Positions 33,401-45,000 of a stretch of DNA of 64,000 bases are shown piece after piece (position 1 is the stretch's first letter; each line of letters begins with the position of its first letter). The translations under genes were made by a program, and so were the position numbers. Below the pieces are notes generated by a model. The model saw only the letters and a program-made list of their open reading frames with translations, did no database searches and was not told the DNA's origin. This stretch comes from Limnomonas spitsbergensis (Eukaryota; Chlorophyta; Chlorophyceae; Chlamydomonadales), in NCBI GenBank assembly GCA_037349105.1, contig JAYJMM010000093.1, positions 1,922,001 to 1,986,000 of the forward strand, given 5' to 3'.

Positions 33401-36400
33401 CATGAGCCTTGTTTGCCACTGAACGCATGAACTCTATTGTATTTCCTGCCTGATACGGTTGCTCACCTAGTGCTACGGCTGAATGAGTGACTTCCTCATG
33501 CCACGCCTTGAGTCACATGTCCAAAGGGACCTTGTACGGCAGCCGTATTTCTTTTTATTCCTTCTTTATTTTTTCCGGCTACGAGGCCACCATCAGCAGG
33601 CTGCCCCGAATTGCAGAGCCGCCGTTGGGGCCAAACCTGGACGGCCAGCAGTCGGCGGACCAAACAGCAAGCTTGGCCACGCCTTGGGCGGCCCAAGTTG
33701 GGCCTCTGGGGGGGAGCCGGAACTATTCATCCTAGCCCTCAGCCTCGTGGCTAATCCTCATCTACACTCGCTTTTATTTGTCTATTTATCACCCCATCTG
33801 CCGGTATGGGCCTTCCTCATTCGTGACCTCATATGCCCTTGCAGACGTCACGCTTTATCGCACGGGCTTCGTCCGGTTCTTTGCAGTGCTAGTCTTGATC
33901 TTCATGTGGATTCTCGGAGCGTTCGCCTGCATCTACGGTGAATGGTTGAAAACATGAAAACCTTTACCCTGAAGCATGCATCTACGGTAAATGATTGAAA
34001 CCCTGAACCTTATAGCATGCATCTACGGTAAATGATTAAAACCCTTTACCCTAAGCATGCATGTACGGTAAATGATTGAAACCCTGAACCCTAAAGCATG
34101 CATCTACGGTAAATGATTAAAACCCTGAACCCTAAAGCATGCATCTACGGTAAATGGTTGAAACCCTGAACCCTACAGCATGCATATACGGTAAATGGTT
34201 GAAACCCTGAACCCTAAAGCATGCATATACGGTAAATGATTGAAACCCTGAACCCTAAAGCATGCATCTACGGTAAATGATTAAAACCCTGAACCCTAAA
34301 GCATGCATCTACGGTAAATGGTTGAAACCCTGAACCCTACAGCATGCATCTACGGTAAATGATTAAAACCCTGAACCCTAAAGCATGCATCTACGGTAAA
34401 TGGTTGAAACCCTGAACCCTAAAGCATGCATCTACGGTAAATGGTTGAAACCCTGAACCCTAAAGCATGCATCTACGGTAAATGGTTGAAACCCAGAACC
34501 CTAAAGCATGCATCTACGGTAAATGGTTGAAACCCTGAACCCTATAGCATGCATCTACGGTAAATGATTAAAACCCTGAACCCTAAAGCATGCATCTACG
34601 GTAAATGGTTGAAACCCTGAACCCTAAAGCATGCATCTACGGTAAATGGTTGAAACCCTGAACCCTAAAGCATGCATCTACGGTAAATGGTTGAAACCCT
34701 GAACCCTAAAGCATGCATCTACGGTAAATGATTAAAACCCTGAACCCTAAAGCATGCATCTACGGTAAATGGTTGAAACCCTGAACCCTAAAGCATGCAT
34801 ATACGGTAAATGATTAAAACCCTGAACCCTAAAGCATGCATCTACGGTAAATGGTTGAAACCCTGAACCCTAAAGCATGCATCTACGGTAAATGGTTGAA
34901 ACCCTGAACCCTAAAGCATGCATCTACGGTAAATGATTGAAACCCTGAACCCTAAAGCATGCATCTACGGTAAATGGTTGAAACCCTGAACCCTAAAGCA
35001 TGCATCTACGGTAAATGGTTGAAACCCTGAACCCTAAAGCATGCATCTACGGTAAATGGTTGAAACCCTGAACCCTAAAGCATGCATCTACGGTAAATGG
35101 TTGAAACCCTGAACCCTAAAGCATGCATCTACGGTAAATGATTAAAACCCTGAACCCTAAAGCATGCATCTACGGTAAATGATTGAAACCCTGAACCCTA
35201 AAGCATGCATCTACGGTAAATGATTGAAACCCTGAACCCTAAAGCATGCATCTACGGTAAATGGTTGAAACCCTGAACCCTAAAGCATGCATCTACGGTA
35301 AATGGTTGAAACCCTGAACCCTAAAGCATGCATCTACGGTAAATGGTTGAAACCCTGAACCCTAAAGCATGCATCTACGGTAAATGATTAAAACCCTGAA
35401 CCCTAAAGCATGCATCTACGGTAAATGATTAAAACCCTGAACCCTAAAGCATGCATCTACGGTAAATGATTGAAACCCTGAACCCTAAAGCATGCATCTA
35501 CGGTAAATGATTGAAACCCTGAACCCTAAAGCATGCATCTACAATATCGTGTAAACCCTACACCCTACAGCCTACATTTACGGTAAATGGCTGAAACCCT
35601 GAACCCCTTTAACCCTAAACTTAAACCCTTCATCCTAGAGCCTGCATCTGCGGTAAATAGTTTTGTCAGATGTGTAGGATGCATGTACTGAATGACAACA
35701 TCTGCCCCTTTTCATATACCTGTCTAACGTCATGACATTGTACATGGTGACGACCAGACTGGTGACGGTGCGGACGTGGGCATGTGCCTGGCCGCGCCAC
35801 ATGCATCACTGCTTCCTTAACCCTCACTCGTCGTTGCGAGGGAAATCTTGTTTCTCATTCTCCAAGCGACTAGATGGATGGGATGGTCGGGTTTACATGC
35901 GCATGGGACCTGTCCGCCACAATTTGCTTCTTCTTTTAAGCTCTGCACGGTCACGGCGCAACCCAGAATCAGATAGAGAGGGTTCAGGGTCAAGGTTTCT
36001 TTCCCTAAAACCTAGTTCATGGCTTGGGCTGAAGGGTTCTCTGCCTGGATCCTAGTCAAGGGTAAGGGTCCTCTGCACATCGGTAACGGTAACGGCGAGG
36101 ATGTGGCTTCGGCCCAGGCTGTGCTGTTTCCTTAACCCTCACGCTCCTCACGTAGCTTTCCCTCTTTCCTCTGCACATCATCTAGTTTAGGGTCCTCTGC
36201 CCATGACCTAGTTGAGGGTTCATGGTTGAGACCATACCCTCGATGCAGGCAGCTTTATTATGCGTGGGTTCAGGGTTAAGGCAGCTTTATTATGCGTGGG
36301 TTAAGGGTTCAGGGTTGAGGCAGCTTTATTATGCGTGGGTTAAGGGTTCAGGGTTGAGGCAGCTTTATAATGCATGAGTTTGTGCGTGCGTAGGAGTGGA

Positions 36401-37372
36401 CGCTATGTACCTACGTCGCCGTAAAGTGGGCCTTGAGACTGACGCCGCTACCTTTAGCGGACTCTTGTTTGCCATGACTGGCATCCGCAGCGTGATGCCG
36501 GACGTGCCAGCTGTTGGCGTGGGCGTGGACATGTTCGGTTACATCTGGATCATGATCATGCTCATGGGCACATGTAAGTCTGATGGGTCTCAAAGTGCAC
36601 ATATAAGAGGGCTGGGGCAGTGTGACTAGGGCATGGCCTGCTCTGGGGTGGCTTCAAACACATGAGCGAGCACCTCAGACACCTGCAAAGCGACCCAGCG
36701 AGGTTTTTAATTGAGTGGACTGATTGTAGTGGCGCTGTGTAAGCGCTGCGCGGAGTTGATTTTGTGTAGTGTTGCTGTGCCAACCATGATTAATTTTGTG
36801 TACCGGCTGCTTGACTCGAAATAAATTATTTTAAAATGTTCGCAACTGCGCGACATCATAGATGTATATTTTGTTTACCTGCGCAAAGTACTACAGGAGA
36901 ATATGCAAAAATGGGGTGCACGAACCTTATCTGGTTGTGAGGTAAAAAAAAATGTTTCGGCACTGGCAACTACTGGTGCACAGGCTCGCTACAATGACCA
37001 GCATAAGCGATATTGCCCACACAGTACATAACTGCATTTGGGGATCACTGAGCGGTCTTTGGGTTTGAGCTCTCATCAATGCATGCTGTTTCTGTCTGAC
37101 TGACCATTTCTAGCTGGTATGACGTGTTCACACTCTTGGCCCCAGGTGCCCTGGTGTACTGCAAGATTTGTGGGCAGTACGTCCACCACAAGCCAGCAGT
37201 GTGGGAAAGGGTCTGTAATGTCGCATCCTTCAAGGCGTACAAGGCAGAGCAGGCAAAGAAGGAGGAGGACAAGAGGCCGAGTGACAAAGTTGTTTGTGTG
37301 GCGAGTCCGGACTCGGAATACCAGCCTTACCAGCCACAAAGGCTGCCGCCGCTGCCTCTATACCACAGCTAG
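27475..37372 (+). CDS. DUF4436-type membrane protein, 10 exons
   Basis: Exons 27475-27891, 28643-28799, 29349-29542, 30542-30595, 30907-31169, 31941-32037, 32244-32334, 33845-33937, 36394-36573 and 37146-37372 join in frame to 590 codons plus TAG, with all junctions GT-AG. An N-terminal transmembrane segment (LILPVLVVTFMIIPVIAIF, about residues 32-50) is followed by a large lumenal or extracellular region with YPFDRY near residue 352. Next come a membrane segment RFFAVLVLIFMWILGAFACI, the conserved-looking LLFAMTGIRSVMPDVPAVG block and a final membrane segment. The YPFDRY motif and the 'xR..MP..P.xG' block fit DUF4436; the family's biochemical role is unknown. The lumenal region is much longer than in bacterial members I recall. 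The exon at 31941 was found by phase matching and is slightly less certain. Confidence 0.82.
31740..31845 (+). repeat. Decayed copy of the exon 6 acceptor and exon start (DUF4436 gene)
   Basis: The sequence 'gccctacag|gatctgtcaaccctgatga' near 31812-31840 parallels the true boundary 'cctacag|gattttatcgggcctgatga' at 31941. Confidence 0.6.
32505..33355 (+). repeat. 33-bp minisatellite in DUF4436 intron 7
   Basis: About 25 units of 'gtgtgacctcatgtccaggc' followed by 'ctcacttgtttat'. The unit is divisible by three and lacks stops in several frames, so long false open frames occur on both strands (up to 322 aa). A weak echo of the unit, 'cgtgacctcatatgcccttg', immediately precedes the true exon 8 acceptor at 33844, so the array may also derive from an acceptor region. 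Confidence 0.95.
33931..35560 (+). repeat. 41-bp minisatellite made of the exon 8 end plus donor
   Basis: About 39 units of 'gcatctacggtaaatggttg' followed by 'aaaccctgaaccctaaa'. The first unit overlaps the true exon 8 end, 'gcctgcatctacg|gtgaatgg' at 33937/33938. Every unit keeps a strong donor-like 'ctacg|gtaaatg'. Variation is mostly g/a ('atggttg' versus 'atgatta'). The tail contains telomere-like 'accctaaa'. Confidence 0.96.
36230..36375 (+). repeat. Tandem repeat before the exon 9 acceptor
   Basis: Four units of 'ggcagctttattatgcgtgg' plus 'gttaagggttcagggttga' end at 'tgcatgagtttgtgcgtgcgtag' just before exon 9 (36394). The 'atgcgtgggtt' part resembles the pre-acceptor sequence. Confidence 0.75.
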
Positions 37373-39024
37373 GATGCAGGCAGCGCTCGGCCCCCTGTCA
37401 ACCATGTCAACGTCGTGTTGCATGACTAAGGCCTTGAAACCCGGGGAGGCTGGTAAGAAAGAAAGAAAGCTACGCCATGTGGGGGGCGTGAGAGATAAGG
37501 AAACGGGGAGGCTGGGTATATAATCAGGGAATCCAATGATGGAAGTGCCATCTATTGCATTCAGCGTTTTGAACATCAGTTTGGTAGTTGGAGAGTCACT
37601 GAAATGCAGCTGGGACTTGGCTGTGGCAGTTCGAGATGGTCGTTAGGAATGCATGTGTCTCACTCAATCTGGTCTGAAGCTTGTTTTATTTTTGTCACCA
37701 GCAGAAGCTGGATGGGTGACTTCTTGATGTTTCCTAGCCATACCCCAGATGAAAATCCCTTGGCAGATTCAGACTCATCGATGCCAGACCACTCCAAACT
37801 AATCAGTTTTCATGATTTTCTTGGGAGTTCCTGGACCATGAAGTGGAGTTTGCACATGGGATGTACTTGAGTTGTACGGTATCTTTTAGATAGTCGTATC
37901 TCGGCTTTGTATTTTCATTACCGGTATCCCAACTTTTAGGGGATAGGAACGTTCGACATCAAATCATAGCTAAGGTTGGGCAAAAGGAAATGATAAGAAT
38001 ACTTAGCCTAGATAGCAGAATGTTGCACACTTGCGCTGTTTTTTTGCTTGTATCTTTTATTTGTTGCGCTCGTAATATTTGCAAAATTAGTGTTTTACGG
38101 CATCAATTTGTGCCGAACTGAGGACAGCCTTTTCCTTCTCATCGTTTTTGTTAATTGGCCCGCGCTGAAAGATTAATTCGTTATTTTAAGGGTCGCTCTG
38201 CTCATTAATTAATCGTTTATGATTTACGCGGCTTCGCTTGATAATTGACTCTTACACACATCAAAAGCGGCACTGGCTATGTTCCCCACACATTCCCACA
38301 CCGGTACTGGTATTTTTATCATCATATGGTATGCTTCAGGTGGTGTTGCGCACTTGCTTTGTTTAGAGGGGTTTCGAGACGGGGTATATCTCCAGATCAA
38401 AATCTAACTATTCACACATGAGTTACTACTTCGTCTGTATGAGTACTTGTTGGATTGTCGGTGCCCTTTATGTCCTTGCTTGCCCCATCGTCTCAGCTGA
38501 CGACGCAGGCTACAGGCGTACCCGGGCTGTCGTTTTTTTTAAGTGTTTGTTTATGGACCTAGATGTCTTTAAAAGCATCCACATGGCAGAATTTCTTGAT
38601 CCTGAAGCACCGGAAATATATGATATAAACTCGAACGTCATGAGGAAAGCATTGAATGGCTTCATCTGTCACAATTGAGTTTTTAGGAAATCATACTAAG
38701 AAGCTCTTGTAGTATTCCAGGTAATCCAAATTGGGCATGTATGAGGAGGATGCATATAGTACTTGACTTTTTAACGGGGGATATTCATCTTTGTCTCGAA
38801 GCCGTCAACTGAATGCAACCCAGTAACTACCGGTACGGCCATAATAATAAACTACAAACAAATCATCAGACAGGTGGCAGAAACCAAGCCCAGCATAAAG
38901 CTTACATCACTGGTTATTCTTCTGGACCGCAATTCCTGGCCCCATTTCAAAAAATCGATTGGGTGGATGCCGACACGTTGTGACAACTACTGACGCATAC
39001 CAGACTGATCAGCGCTCATCGCTG
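37373..39024. other. Intergenic DNA between the DUF4436 and sulfotransferase genes
   Basis: No recognised exon. It contains the 3' UTR of the DUF4436 gene at the left, and the promoter and 5' UTR of the sulfotransferase gene at the right. A plus-strand 86-codon ATG frame at 38418-38678 starts with a hydrophobic stretch (CWIVGALYVLACPIV) that could act as a signal peptide, but it shows no family resemblance and may be chance. Confidence 0.5.
38418..38678 (+). CDS. Hypothetical small open frame with signal-like N-terminus
   Basis: I do not recognise this 86-residue frame. Residues 11-26 are hydrophobic with a possible cleavage region at VSADDA. The rest is mixed and ends FICHN. It lacks repeats and is not a shadow of another gene, but it has no supporting splice or family evidence. 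It could be a chance frame in intergenic DNA or a fragment of something larger. Confidence 0.15.
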   Translation: MSYYFVCMSTCWIVGALYVLACPIVSADDAGYRRTRAVVFFKCLFMDLDVFKSIHMAEFLDPEAPEIYDINSNVMRKALNGFICHN

Positions 39025-42000
39025 ATGTCACATGTCTCCGCATACCCGAGGGCCATCCCGTTGCACACGTGGCTGCTTCGGTTTGTCCTCGGCAGCACCG
39101 GCGTACTAACAGCAGCAATGGTGATACTCATCGTCATGTCCTCGCTCCAGGACGGATCTCTGATTGCCTACGTGCGGCAGGCATCCTCGAACCTCCGCAC
39201 GCACCAGGCTTGGAACGCGAGGTTCTTAACACCTGGGTCAGAGCAAGGCGCTCAGATGGGCGACACCAAAGGTGAACGCACAAACTCATGGCATGCTCAT
39301 CGTTGACGGGATCGGTAGCAAAGGGTATGGGTCCTTTCACATTGTTGTTATGTACGGTACACAGATGAAGGGGATTCCTGTACGGTAGAGCATGGACACC
39401 ATGCAAGCTTGCCTAGTGCATTAACATGCATGCAAAAAGTCCTGCATGGCTGATGCATTCATTATGCAGACATTCCAAGGTTGTCTAATATCCAACGCAT
39501 GTCTCATATATAAACGGAGCACAGTACATGCACCTAATATGCATGGCTCATGCGTCCATTATACCTCTCAGTACATAGCTCCTGCATAAAATGTACACAC
39601 TTTGACACTTGCATGATGGACAAACCTAGGCATATTTCCCCATCACTGGATGCAGGTGCATCAGGAGCAGCAGCTGCCAAGGGCGCAATAGGGACGGTGC
39701 CTGCCGCCCGTGATACATCATCGTCCCCCCGCCGAGCCTCTTCCTCTCCACAAGACCTGCAGGCAGCAGCAGGTGCCGCAGGCGCAGCTTCCTCAGAGGG
39801 CGCAGTGGACTTGGTCAAGGTCCGCGAGTTTGCTGCTGCTCTACACCCGGAGCTGATGGAGCATGCCGCCCCAGGTGAGCGGGTAGTGTGGCTCATGATG
39901 GCCTACTTCAGGTCTCGGGCTTTATTTCGCAGTGCAAGACCACCATATTTGGCCGTTGGCTATCGACCCAGACCTGATGGAGCCAGCAGCGACAGGTCAG
40001 CGGGGAGTGCAGAGCATAATGGCCTAGACGCCTAGGTCAGGGTTCAAGCTTTATTTTAGTGCGCGAGGGACCACCACATTTGGGCGACTGCCTGCGGCTA
40101 AAGGCCCCGAGCTGATCGAGCCAGCAGCACCAGGTGTGCGGAAGTGTGGGCATGAGGGTTCAGGCTTTGTGTAGTGCGCGAAAGGGCCACCACCTTTGGG
40201 TGACAGCTGCAGACCTAGAGCTGATGGAGCCAGCAGCGACAGGTCAGCGGGGAGTGTGGGGCATTATGGCTTAGACGCCTAGCTCAGCGTTCAAGCTCTA
40301 TTTCAGGGTGCATGAGGGACCACCACGTTGGGATGACTGACGGCGGCTATAGGACCAGAGCTGGTGGAGCAAGAAGCATCAGTTAAGCAGAGGTGTGGGA
40401 AAGAGGGCTTGGGTGTAGGTCAAAGGCTATATTTACTGTACGCGAGACCTCCTCATTTCGCCGGCGGCTATAGACCCAGACCTGATGGAGCAAGCAGCAC
40501 CATGTGAGCAGAAGTGTGGGCAAAAGGGCTTGGGTTTAGGGTAAAGGGTTTAGGGCTACAGTTTGGTGAAGGATTGTTTTCAAGCCCGGAACTGCAGACA
40601 AGAACGTCACAATTAAATGTCTGCTCCCCCCCCGGAGCTGATGTAGCGTGCGGCACCAGATTACCTGGAGTACCCCCGGGGGAAAACAGTGGCAGTGGAA
40701 CGTGCAGCAGAGCCACTGCCTGAGCAGGGTGATCCCAGTCCCCTTCCTGCTGCCTCGCAGGTTGAGGGTTCAGGGTTAATCAGGGCCCATCCTGCCTGAG
40801 CAGGGTGATCCCGGTACCCTTTCCTGCTGCCTCGCAGGTTGAGGGCTCAGGGTTAATCAGGGCCCATCCTGCCTGAGCAGGGAGATCCCAGTTCTCCTTC
40901 CTGCTGCCTCGCAGGTTGAGGGTTCAGGGTTAATCAGGGCCCATCCTGCCTGAGCAGGGTGATCCCAGTTCCCTTTCCTGCTGCCTCGCAGGTTGAGGGT
41001 TCAGGGTTAATCAGGGCCCATCCTGCCTGAGCAGGATGCTCCCAGTCCCCTTCCTGCTGCCTCGCAGGTTGAGGGTTCAGGGTTAATCAGGGCCCATCCT
41101 GCCTGAGCAGGGTGATCCCGGTTCCCTTTCCTGCTGCCTCGCAGGTTGAGGGTTCAGGGTTAATCAGGGCCCATCCTGCCTGAGCAGGGTGATCCAAGTT
41201 CCCTTTCCTGCTGCCTCGCAGGTTGAGGGTTCAGGGTTAATCAGGGCCCATCCTGCCTGAGCAGGGTGATCCCAGTTCTACTTCCTGCTGCCTCGCAGGT
41301 TGAGGGTTCAGGGTTAATCAGGGCCCATCCTGCCTGAGCAGGGTGATCCCAGTTCCCTTTCCTGCTGCCTCGCAGGTTGAGGGTTCAGGGTTAATCAGGG
41401 CCCATCCTGCCTGAGCAGGGTGATCCCGGTTCCCTTTCCTGCTGCCTCGCAGGTTGAGGGTTCAGGGTTAATCAGGGCCCATCCTGCCTGAGCAGGGTGA
41501 TCCAAGTTCCCTTTCCTGCTGCCTCGCAGGTTGAGGGTTCAGGGTTAATCAGGGCCCATCCTGCCTGAGCAGGGTGATCCCAGTTCCCTTTCCTGCTGCC
41601 TCGCAGGTTGAGGGTTCAGGGTTAATCAGGGCCCATCCTGCCTGAGCAGGGTGATCCCAGTTCCCTTTCCTGCTGCCTCGCAGGTTGAGGGTTCAGGGTT
41701 AATCAGGGCCCATCCTGCCTGAGCAGGGTGATCCCAGTTCCCTTTCCTGCTGCCTCGCAGGTTGAGGGTTCAGGGTTAATGAGGGCCCATCCTGCCTGAG
41801 CAGGGAGATCCCAGTTTCCTTTCCTGCTGCCTGGCAGGGTTTAGGATTAAGGGTTAAGGGTCCATCCTGCCTGAGCAGGGTGATCCCGGTTCCCTTTCCT
41901 GCTGCCTGGCAGGCCCTGGAGACCGTATGTAGTCATTTGTCCATCCACCCTCCCTTAAAACTGATTTGATCCTTCGCCTGCAAGCTTCCGCCCTCCTATA

Positions 42001-45000
42001 TACTTTAAGGTTAGGGTTAGGGTCCAGCCTGTCCGTGCTGTGTGCTCCCAGTCCTCTTCCTGCTTCCTGGCAGACCTTATAACCCCGATGTAATCCTTTG
42101 TCCGCCCACCCTCCCTTATGATTGATTTGATCATGCGCCTGCCAGCTTCCGCCCTCCCATATACTTTAGGGGTTCTGGTTTAGGGTGTAGGGTCCAGCCT
42201 GCCTGTGCAGTGTGCTCCCAGACCCCTATACCTGCTGCCTGGCAGGCCCTGGAACGCTCATGTATTCATTTGTCCACCCACCCTCCCTTGGGACTGATTT
42301 GATCCTGCACCCGCCAGCTTCCGCCCACCCATATACTTAAGGTTGTAGGGTCCTGGGTGTAGGGCCCTGGAAACCTTGTGTAGTGACTCGCGGCGCCCAC
42401 CCATATACTTTAGGGTTTAGGTTTAAGGGTTCAGGGTCCATCCTGCCTGTCAATGACGTTGCACCTCTGGGCCCTGTTCAGAATGGCTCAGCCGCGTGGG
42501 CGCCTAACTAAAGAGGGTCCATCCTGCCTGTGCTGTGTGCTCCCAGTCCCCTTCCTGCTGCCTGGCAGGCCCTGGAAACCTCATGTAGTCATTTGTCCAC
42601 CCCCCTTCCCCTGGGGCTGATTTGACGGTGCGTCTGCCAGCTTTCGCCCTCCCGTATACTTCAGGGGTTAGGGGTTAGGGTTCAGGGTCCATCCCGCCTG
42701 GGCTTCGTGCTCCCAGTCCCTGTCCTGCTGCCTGGCAGGTCCTGGAAACCTTGTGTACTCCTTGGTCCATCCGCCCTCCCTTGGGACTGATTCAATCCTG
42801 CAGGCAGCATTGCATGCCAGCATCCGCCCTCCCATCCTGCCGACTTACGCCCTCCTACTTCCATCACCGATGCGACGTTGTGCGTATGCAGGGGGGCAGT
42901 ACGACGCTGGCACCCGCAACCCTTGCTGGACTGATGCTTCAGGGAAATTCAGGCAAGTTGGCTGATGCATGTGTGCAGGAGGAAGACAGGTGGGTAAGCA
43001 TTTTTCAGAAGCGCACACCTACCAGGCATCCGCAACTTGTGCTGGACTGATGCCTTTGCAGAAATTCAGGTAAGTTGGCTGATGCCTATGTGTAGGAGTA
43101 AGACAGGTGGGTAAGCATGCTTCGGAATCACACCCGCGAGCCGTGCTGGACTGCCGCCCTCGTGCAAAAGAGGACAGACGATTAGATATGGTTCTGAATG
43201 AATGAAAGAAAGTCACATGGCACTGAATGAAAGTCACATGGCCCTATCAAAACCCTCGCTGGACTGATGCTTCAGGGACACTCAGGTAAGTTGGCTGATG
43301 TCTCTGAAGGGTGAAGACAGGCGGGTACACATGGTTCTGAATGTTACAGTCAAAGGGCACTGTCAACCCTGGCTGGACCGACATCAGCCATCTTACCTGA
43401 ATGTTTCAGCTACATTCAGGTAAGTTGGCTTGTGTCTGTGTGGAGGAGGAAGGTAGGCGGGCAGACATGTTTTGGAATCACACCCTCGAGCCGTGCTGGA
43501 CTGCTGCCCTTGTGAAAAGAGGACAGACAGGTAGACATGGTTCTGAATGTCACAGTCACAGGGCACCCGCAACCCTTGCTAGGCCGAGGCTTCAGGGAAA
43601 TTCAGGTAAGTCGGCTGATGCATGTGTGAAGGAGGAAGGCAGGTGGGCAGACATGATTCTGAATGTCACAGTCACAGGGCACCCGCAAGATAAGATATGT
43701 CAAAAAGGATCCTCAGGGATGCATGCTAGAATAGATAAGGTTGTAATCAGATTGTTTTTTGCCATGGATCGTTTTTTTTTAATATGGGGCACTTCGGGAA
43801 GATCAGGGTCCCTGTTCCCGTCCGACAAGAACTGAAACAGGGAGGTGCTCAAATTGGCTGTCAATATCGCCCTCGTGATCTACGCTGCACTTAATGTACA
43901 TCTCACACTATGATGCACTTGTGTGCTGCATGTACTGCCGTGATCTACATGTGTACTGCATCAACGGCCAGGTGCATCCCATACGTGTACCTCATGGGCG
44001 GTGTCAAAAACAGCCTGACCTAATTGGCGGCCGACATGTGGTACACTGTACACCATGTACATCTCCAAATGTGATGTACGTATGTACTGCATGTACTGCC
44101 AGGTGCATCCCTTACGCGTACCTCATGGGTGGCTTCCACAGTGGCCTGACGTCATTGGCGGCGAAGGTCGCTCGCCATCCCTCTTTGTTGACGGTGTGTT
44201 GATTGCGGCTCGATGGGCGGGTGAATTGTTCACCCTAGACCTTCAAAAAGTCAAACTGCTAGCGCCACCCCTCGCTCCTGGCAGTACAGTTTGGGAGGTT
44301 AAGCACAGCCTGAGGGGGGGGGTGAATCATCATCCCTGGATCTTCAAAAGTCAAACTGCTAGTGCCACCCCTTGCTCCTGGCAGTGCAGTATAGGAGGTT
44401 GAGCGCGGCCTGAAGGGGAGAGATGTCGTATGGTGCAAGTGGAGAGGTTGAGTGGAGCATGAGGGAGTGGATCGCAACACCTGAACCCTTAACTGTAAAC
44501 CACAAGTGCCACCATTCGCTACTGATGGTGCCATGTGGGAGGTTGACTACAGGGCCTGAGGGGAAGGGTTGATCATAATCCCTGAACACTCAGCCGCAAA
44601 CCACACGCACCAACCCTCGTTGTTGATGGTGCAATTAGGGAGGTGAAGTTCAGCCTGCCTAAACTTTGAAATGTAACCCTAAAAGTTGCACTCTCACCCC
44701 CTTGCTCGCAGGATGGGATGTCTTTCGGCCAATTCTGGTGGGTGGGCTGACATGTTTGTGCTGGATGCTCTAAAGCCTTGTCTGCATAACCTTGTCTCTG
44801 ATGGATGGACGCCGTTTAGTAGTAACTGGAGATGTGGCTCCGGCCCTAAGCTGCGTTGCTTCCTGAGCCTTCATTCCCTAGTGGGCGTAGTTGTATCCCC
44901 CGAGTTGTTTTATCTCTCTATTTGGATGACCGCCCTTTCAATTAAAGGCTGGCTTGGTTATCTGGATGCTCTTAAACCTTGCTTGCAAGACCTGGTCTCT

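Noticed and set aside
33931..35560. Possible CRISPR array (regular 41-bp spacing)
   Set aside because: Units are contiguous and nearly identical along their whole length, with no unique spacers and no cas genes. The sequence is eukaryotic, and the unit copies a splice donor.
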